A stretch of 64,000 nt of DNA from Blattamonas nauphoetae. Taxonomy: Eukaryota; Preaxostyla; Oxymonadida. Shown in pieces: positions 57,528-64,000 of the stretch (its first letter is position 1; every line of letters begins with the position of its first letter). The DNA is taken from positions 248,001 through 312,000 of the forward strand of contig JARBJD010000007.1 of assembly GCA_033064195.1 (NCBI GenBank), written 5' to 3'. The notes under the pieces were generated by a model. It worked only from the letters and a program-made list of their open reading frames with translations, made no database searches and was not told the DNA's origin. Both the position numbers and the translations under genes were made by a program.

Positions 57528-58922
57528 TCATGAGGTAGTTCCAACAACATTAACACAAGACTGGATGTATTTCGAGAAATGACGTTGGAAACATACGTCA
57601 AAGTCCAGAAAGTCAAATTCGTAGATTCCGTCCCCAACATCGATACAACTCTGTGGCGACGTGGTCTGAATAAATTGGACGATTTGTGGGAAGAAATGAG
57701 CAGGAAGAGAGCGTATCTGTTCAAATACAGTGTTGATCTCTTCCCTAGTAAGAGGAGTTGTGTCTCCATCAAATCTTTCAAGGAGATCATTCAGATCAGG
57801 ATTATGACGATTGCTTTCAGCAGGATGCAGAAGGATACCATGAATATCAACCATAGGTGGGGGTATATCTTCATCAGGATGGTAACTAGATGGGTCAGGA
57901 TAGTATTTGTACGGCTGTGTGTCTTCCATCATTGCGACCTGATCCATCGTAAAAAGAAGCGAAGTCCGCATCCTTTTGCATGTGATTTTATGAAGTGTAT
58001 CGCCCATCTCCGAGACAGCATTTTTTGGAGGGTTGAAGTGAAAGCAGTTGTCGAAAACGAGATACAGATCGTGGATCATGTTTTCGACAGAGTATCCATA
58101 ATCTGCGGCATCATACTTCCGGCGGATTGTACCAAAGTCCATCGGATGTTGAATAATTTGAGTGTATTCCGGAATATTGAGTTGTACGGTGTCCACTGGT
58201 TCCAGAAAGGGTGAACTGTATTTGTGTCGAATCAGATCAGTGAGGAGACGGCGAAGAAATCTGGTCAAGACAAATAGACACAAACGTAAAAATGATCATC
58301 AAGAACGCAAAAAGGGAACAAATCAAAGGAGAAGATGCAAAGAAAATTTGAATGTTTGATTATTCAATGGAAAACGAAATTTGATGTCAATATCAGACTT
58401 GAATCTGATGGCTATGTGTTCTGGAAGTTTTAGAAGGGAGAAAAGCTTCGATGGTGCACTTTTTGGGGTAGAATGTTGATGTCTAGCAGAATGAGCTGGA
58501 CGAAGGACAAAATCTGCGTCTTCTTCTTTACTATCATCTTCAGATTCTTGATTCTAGAGAGAAAATAAGGTATTTCACGAACACGTGCAAGTAAAAGAGA
58601 AAAAAAGAGAGAATCGTCGTGACGATGAAATCAATGGATGATGAGAAAGAGCAGGAAAGATGAAAGGATTATTCTGAAATGGGATACATCCAGCTGTTTG
58701 TTTGGTTGAAAGTTAGTTTCCTGGTTTGAATACGTGTTTTCTACGTCCTGATCATTCTGAGGTGAATCCGATGATGCATGTTTGGTGAGATGAAAGAACA
58801 GAATGAATGAGCATAAAAGAGCGTATGGATACAGTGACTTTCTCAAATGGATCAGATGATAAGTCTGACTCGGATTCCATTTGCTTTGAAAAAGAACTTG
58901 GGGAGATCGTACTTGTACACAT
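57528..58922 (-). CDS. BET-family bromodomain protein
   Basis: Four exons: 58922-58839, 58756-58688, 58553-58399 and 58260-57528. The N-terminal 100 residues are acidic and Ser-rich (SESDLSSDPFE, QESEDDSKEEDADF). A single bromodomain follows: FLRRLLTDLIRHKYSSPFLE, HPMDFGTIRRKYD, DLYLVFDNCFHFNPPKNAV. The acetyl-lysine Asn is present in CFHFN (FNPPKN). Then a NET domain: REEINTVFEQIRSLPAHFF ... DGIYEFDFLDFD. One bromodomain plus NET is the plant GTE/protist BDF arrangement. It probably reads acetylated histones and recruits transcription factors. The ATG at 58922 was chosen because it gives an uninterrupted first exon with the better donor. Confidence 0.85.
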
Positions 58923-59041
58923 AATTTTATCCTTGTCATCTCCAGCTGTATTAAGTGGCCGAAGTATGAGGGATTTGACACATTAATTTAAGACAGAACA
59001 TCGACATCAACAGTTCTGTAGATCGGCCCAAGAACCAATCC

Positions 59042-59834
59042 ATGGGACGAAGCAAGAAGACAAAAATCCTTAAAAAGCCTTGGTGCTGGTACTGTGATCG
59101 TGTTTTTAGTGATATGAAGGTTCTAGTCGATCATCAAAAGGCAAAACACTTCCGATGCACGCACTGTCCGAAAAGATTCAATTCTGTCCCTGCCCTCGTG
59201 CTACACGAACGCGATATCCACAAGTGCACCATGACGAGGTCTCTTCGAGAATTTCTTCAATATATCCCTTTATTTTGGTTCCTTTTAGAGTTTTAAATGC
59301 CAATCCTGGAACCGACAGAATTGATCTCGAAATCTATGGAATGGAAGGTGTTCCAGAGGAAGACATTCAAAAACATAAAGGTTCTCCTTCTATTGTCTTT
59401 TTTGATCATTGTGTTCTTAGATAAGCTATACGCCGAGATCATCGCAAAACGAGATGAATCGTCAGATTCTTCCAGTGATTCAGACAATACTCCTGTCGCT
59501 CATCCACTTTTGGCTCAGCTTTTTCCTTCTCAACCCGCCCCTCGAGCACAGATTCCCGTAGTTCATGCTGTGTATCAAGTCATTTTTCGATTCAATTGAT
59601 CTTTATTTCAGGACTCAAAATGTCCAACTCCCAGCACATCAAAGTGGGATCTCCATAAATTTTCAACCTAAACCCGGCACGATTCAACAATCTCAAACAG
59701 GAGCGAGTGCTCAAGCTCAATCAAATGTCGTGTATATCTACACTGATATTGAAGAACAAGCAGTTTGTACTCTCTTATTTTCACTTTTCCAGGAGGAGAA
59801 ACGATTGCGGTCACTGATGAGTGTTCATGGTTGA
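59042..59834 (+). CDS. ZNF207: BuGZ/ZNF207 zinc-finger protein
   Basis: Five exons with four short introns (donors near 59238, 59379, 59577 and 59761). The first exon reads MGRSKKTKILKKPWCWYCDR with two zinc fingers, C..C..H..H at DRVFSDMKVLVDHQKAKH and FRCTHCPKRFNSVPALVLHE, followed by NPGTDRIDLEIYGMEGVPEE, which is diagnostic for BuGZ. The middle is Pro/Gln-rich and short compared with animals. The protein ends with an acidic-then-basic helix (YTDIEEQAEEKRLRSLM) where the animal protein carries its Bub3-binding GLEBS motif; that equivalence is tentative. In animals it works in spindle assembly, Bub3 loading and splicing. Confidence 0.85.
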
Positions 59835-60085
59835 TGAATCAACCACTCATTACTCCTGAAACACCTCATTCCAACCATCTTGATTCTCATTTCTCGGTCA
59901 TTTTTCACTTCTCATTATTCAACGAATGAGTTTTTTGTACAAAATTCTCCAATTACGAGTTGAAATATGATGTCATTTTGAAAATGCGGAGAGAGCCGAG
60001 TCAATCTGGCTGCTGAAATCGTCTCGGCGTCAAAACCAACAAATGAAATGGTTGGAAGACGAAAGGAAAAGAAGAGAGTCAATGC

Positions 60086-62041
60086 TTAAGATTCCTTGAA
60101 TTCTCCGTTCACCAGCTTTCCACCTTTATCTTTCGGAACTTTCGTCTTCTTCTTCGAATCAACATTTTTGGATTGTGTCTTCGAGTTTGAGTTGTTAATT
60201 CGCTTCGGAGCGTTCTGCATGATCTTTTCTCTCGTGTCACTCAGCCACCTCTTCTCATTACGAAGGACATTCCCAAATTCTGAGTAGTTGTATGTCAAAA
60301 TTGGAGGGTCGACGTCAAACGGGCTTGTTTCGTAGTTCCTGATCTCCTCATTCCACTTCTTGTCAGCCTTGCTTTTCGTGTTGTGCTTTTCATGTTTGGC
60401 ACTTGGCTTCCTCTGCCTCCGAGCCGCCACTTCTCTGTTGTGCCTCGTGATTTCAACTGGATCGGATTTCCCAAACCAATTGAACAGAGGTCTGTTTGGG
60501 AAATACACTGTATCAAACGTGATAGTTGGCCCACTCTTTGAGTCGGGGTGGATGGAGGGAGGGAAGAAGACTTCTGCAAGGTTTCCAAAGAACCCTTTGC
60601 TGTACTTGTTTTTGATCGGAATTTTGAGGTCCTCGTTCAGATCCTCGACGTATGATGGAGGAAGGTCTCGCACAAATCCATTCCCTTTGTTCACTCGCAC
60701 AGCCTTCTTCCTGTTGGTGGTCAGTCGATCCCACTACGAAGCAGAAAGGAAGCCAATCACAAAGAACAATCGCAAACATGCATGGTCTCCCACGTAGTCG
60801 TGTTTGTGCTGAAGAGGTAGATGTGATAGAACGCCATCCCCAAAAGCGAGAGGCTGAGGATAAGCGAAAAGAAGCCATAAAAGATGACCCAAAGCTGCTT
60901 TTCGAGGACGAGCTGAGTGGAAGAACAGTCGAATGAAGGAAAAACAGTCGAATGAAGGAAGAACAGAAGAATATACACGCATGACAAGAGAAGCCCCGAC
61001 AGTAACCACTCTTCCGTCACGAAGGGTGACGCTTCGGCCATAGATGCCACTCTTCATGATGAAGCGATAACATGCAAGAATGGAGAGGATGCCTTGGAAG
61101 AGAAATAGAGAGTAGAGGGGATATGCGACAGAACACACATGTATAGAGAGTGGTGAAGCCATTTATGAATAGGAAAAGAACAAAGAATCGGTAGTTATTT
61201 TGGCCGACACTGAACAAATGATTGTGGTAGAAAAGGAGACAAACCAGTTATTGAGCCTTAAGTATGATTTGAACGAGGTTTCAAGCGAGAAATTGAATCG
61301 AAAATGAGAGAGGATAGAGTTATGATGTTGTTTTCTTTAAGATGCACACCATGGACAATGATGATCACTTTTTGCGACACATTTATTGCAGATTTCGCAA
61401 TGTCTTGTTCGCGGCGGCCTACATAGATGAATTTTTGAGAATTAAATGAGTATACTTGTACAGCTGGCAATGCTCACACCAACGGAGTGATGAGTACAAA
61501 ACTCCATCGTAGGGGTAGATTGACTCGACAACCGAAAGATTCTCTTTAGTAACTGTTCCAGCATCAGCACTGCACGCAACAAAGAAGATTCCGACACTCA
61601 GTATGACCGAAAGTAGGGCGAAGAGACTGGAGTGAGACATAGATGACAGAAGATGCACACTTATGACGAACGCTCATCATTTGTCCATCACAATAGGGAG
61701 CAAGGACAAAAATAAATCCGAGTAGAACTCCTGCTGCACATGCAAGGTACATACACTGAGAAAATGAGCGAAGAGTAATCTCGTGAAGATACTTGGATGA
61801 CATGGTTGGGTTCGTTTTCAATATGATTCCCCCACCTCTCACAACAGCTTCCTTGGAATTCTTGCTTTTCTCCGGGATGCCCTGTTTGTTGTGTTTTCTT
61901 TTTCTCCGGGAAGAAGCAACGATAGAGAGTATAAAGAGGTGTGCTTCTGCAAGCAGGGAGGGACCCAAAAACAATGGCTAGAAGGAATAGAGCCAAAGCA
62001 ATGACGATTCCCAGTACAAAATATTGTCCACTCAGTGCCAT
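60086..62041 (-). CDS. DHHC palmitoyltransferase
   Basis: Nine exons: 62041-61793, 61755-61662, 61627-61456, 61418-61350, 61256-61245, 61209-61139, 61092-60977, 60912-60778 and 60733-60086. Spliced, it gives a four-membrane-segment enzyme: [48 protein letters not shown], the DHHC-CRD ([20 protein letters not shown], then [20 protein letters not shown]), then two more segments and a TTTWE (TTxE) motif. The WLNNCV part comes from a 12-nt microexon. The C-terminus is Lys/Ser-rich and cytosolic. It transfers palmitate to Cys of membrane-associated proteins, probably at ER/Golgi. The closest recalled relatives are Swf1/ZDHHC4-type enzymes. Confidence 0.87.
60919..60959. repeat. 20-bp tandem duplication inside a DHHC intron
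   Basis: ACAGTCGAATGAAGGAA occurs twice in a row with a 20-bp period within the 64-nt intron 60913-60976. It lengthens the pyrimidine tract on the minus strand before the CACTCAG acceptor, so one copy may be a recent slippage event that left splicing intact. Confidence 0.75.
61245..61256 (-). other. 12-nt microexon of the DHHC gene
   Basis: On the minus strand GCTCAATAACTG, preceded by ..CTTAAG and followed by GTTTGTC.. Joining TG at 61350 to this exon and on to T at 61209 converts CPW and VGQNNYR into the canonical CPWLNNCVGQNNYR. Without it the zinc-binding NNC segment is missing. Confidence 0.82.
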
Positions 62042-62290
62042 CAAAAATGCTGGTTTGATCTAGACATTTTCTTGAAAGAGGGAGAGAGTATCGTCATTTC
62101 CCGGAGAATCAGCTAATTGAGGTTTTGTCACTGTTTCTCCGAATATTGATACCTTGTCACGTAGATGAATTGATCCATTCCCAAAATAATTTTAACGTAT
62201 CTCCTCATGAGTGAGGTATGATTTTTTCTTTGTACAACAGTTCTCTCTTGTATAATCGTTTTTATAGAAATCATTCACTCAAACTGTGAC

Positions 62291-64000
62291 ATGTGGTCAG
62301 TATTTGGTCTGCAATCATCAACTCTTTCTCATCCCTCTCTTTCGAACCATTCTCTGTCCTTCCAGTACGAACAACATTCTAACCTTCTTCACTCTGCCAA
62401 TACAACCCAGCAAGTAGTGTCATTACCACAAACACAACAAGTTGTGATGTGCCAATCAAAAGGACTAACACTCATCAATACTTCCTTCATGCATTCTTTG
62501 TCCAAACGAGGTTGCTATCACAAAGATGTTGAGCCAGTCCCACTAAAGACCATCCAACAAGAAAATGTCTGTCTCATGTTATCATTGTTCATTGTTCCAA
62601 TCCATTTTCTCAATAGGCGGATAAATCCATTTCTCCAGTCACGATACCCTTTGGAGCCGAAGCAACTGCCATTTGTACCGTTAATACAGGACAAACATGG
62701 ATCGCAATTGCCTTCGCTGATCCACAAGATTCAAACCACAGCGTCATCGCCATTTTCGAAACCACAGAACTCACCCGACTGTCTCAACAATGCCAATCAC
62801 CGTCTTTCGATCCTGCCACAGAAACAGTCAGATGTTTCGCTGCAAAATTCCCAACTCAAGCGATCACCCTCGAATTCTCAATCGTCGATCCGAGGGATCC
62901 TTTCCACTCAATCGGGATTCTCGGTCGGTCTGGAGATCTTTTCTTTCTATCACGAAATGTGATTGAGGAACACATTGTTGATTTACCATTTTCGAAAGTT
63001 GTTCATGGCAATGAAACACACACAAGACTGTTACGAGCACCAGAGCAAACGAACATCATTGCTTTCACATTCCTTCACCAAGTTGGAAACGAAAATCAGG
63101 GACAATCGCCCGCTTACGCAACTTCACGTTCGGATGGTAGCATTATTCTCCACAATTCGACAATTTCAACCGATCAATTCTCTGTCCCGTCTTCTGTCCT
63201 CCTTGAAGGTTTGTCTGCGCGACAACAGCAGTCACTCACTGGAGATTCCCCCGCCACATACCTCTTGCCTGTTTCGCTGTACAGTTATCCAGCTGCCGAT
63301 GCCTCAAGTCAACTCTCGCCAACCCTCTTTGTGTGTTATTCACAAGTTCCTTTCTCGGATCAATTCAAGAGCAACGTACCCCTCTTCAATCTTGACCCAA
63401 ACATCCTACAATTCCCAAAAGGTCAGAAATATGCAATCACACCAGTAATCGCGGTCGATCTAACTGATCCTCTTGTGTTCAAGAATTTGAAGGTTGATAT
63501 CCTTCCAAATCCGTCTCCCAGTCAACAAGCCATCTTGAGACATCGTTTCATCTTCACACCAATCTCAAAACTCGGAATGTTAATCATTGGGTCAACGACT
63601 TCAAAACATCTCCGCTTCATCCACGAAATTCCCCCCTCCACCCCCACAGCCCGTCCTCAATGGGAACATATCCGCGTGGACGATGTGTCGGATACTGCAG
63701 CTCTCTTAACATTGGATTTTGATGATACAACACCGACAGGTCTCACAATCCTCTTCGACTCCACGCTCACTGTCAATAATTCCGTTCTTCCCGACGCTCC
63801 CGTTCTAAAAACACCAAATACAGATTTTTTACCGGTTCATTCAAAGACTTGTTCAATTGATACGCCTGCTGACACTCTACTCTTCACCCACAAGGAATCA
63901 GAGGCAGAACCGCTGTTGGTGTACACGTCAGCCTTCGGACAGATCGGGGGAATCATGATTGTCAACTTTAACCTCCCAGTTTCTAGAAAAAGATGGATTT
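62291..64000 (+). CDS. Large unrecognised protein, N-terminal part (runs off right edge)
   Basis: Exon 1, 62291-62566, starts MWSVFGLQSSTLSHP. Exon 2, from 62617, stays open to the window edge, joined across a 50-nt intron (GTCTGT..CTCAATAG, phase 0). About 550 residues are seen. They are beta-rich with regularly spaced hydrophobic strands (QTWIAIAFADPQDSNHSVIA, SIGILGRSGDLFFLS, PTGLTILFDSTLTV), suggesting a beta-propeller. Nucleoporins such as Nup160/Nup120 begin this way, but I have no diagnostic motif, so this is a guess. Divergent from the DHHC gene, 249 bp apart. Confidence 0.6.

Overview
This window is nuclear DNA of a unicellular eukaryote. Genes are cut by many short spliceosomal introns (mostly about 31 to 140 nt, GT..AG, often with GTT or GTA donors), stops follow the standard code, and neighbours sit only about 60 to 500 bp apart. 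Two genes (BBS1, WDR17) belong to families found mainly in ciliated organisms. No mitochondrial-type gene was recognised. A secreted, Cys-rich surface protein with one C-terminal membrane anchor and decayed paralogue-like coding fragments fit an oxymonad (Preaxostyla, for example a Blattamonas-like flagellate). That placement is inference from gene style and remembered families, not a search result.

Layout. Positions 1 to about 10,400 are gene-poor and repeat-rich: a partial unknown gene at the left edge (minus strand), a 24-bp minisatellite, a foldback element with long inverted repeats (2866-3380), a decayed host coding region (about 3800-7830) split by a 599-bp MITE (5141-5739) and a truncated copy (about 6285-6455), then a degenerate pogo/Tigger-like DNA transposon (about 7767-10181) whose flank matches the interior of the MITE. 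A solo end of the foldback family abuts it (10222-10372).

From 10,705 to 64,000 the DNA is a compact array of spliced genes: a Ser/Pro-rich protein, a surface protein, WDR17, a membrane-anchored histidine acid phosphatase, VPS15, a type II membrane protein, BBS1, proteasome beta-7 (PSMB4), a Cid1-like nucleotidyltransferase, a UAP56/Sub2 DECD-box helicase, a class I PI3-kinase catalytic subunit, cytosolic leucyl-tRNA synthetase, a small unknown gene, a C2 protein, a CK1 kinase, an acidic/basic unknown, a dihydropyrimidinase, an AGC kinase with a hydrophobic motif, DCP2, a BET bromodomain protein, BuGZ/ZNF207, a DHHC palmitoyltransferase with a 12-nt microexon, and a partial unknown gene.

Functionally the window is mostly housekeeping. 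mRNA metabolism is represented by Sub2, DCP2, the nucleotidyltransferase and BuGZ. Phosphoinositide and AGC signalling are represented by VPS15, class I PI3K and the AGC kinase, and cilium/BBSome biology by BBS1 and WDR17. There is no operon logic, and functionally related neighbours are probably coincidental. Exon structures below were built by eye, joining GT..AG junctions that restore homology to named families. Junctions called uncertain are flagged.
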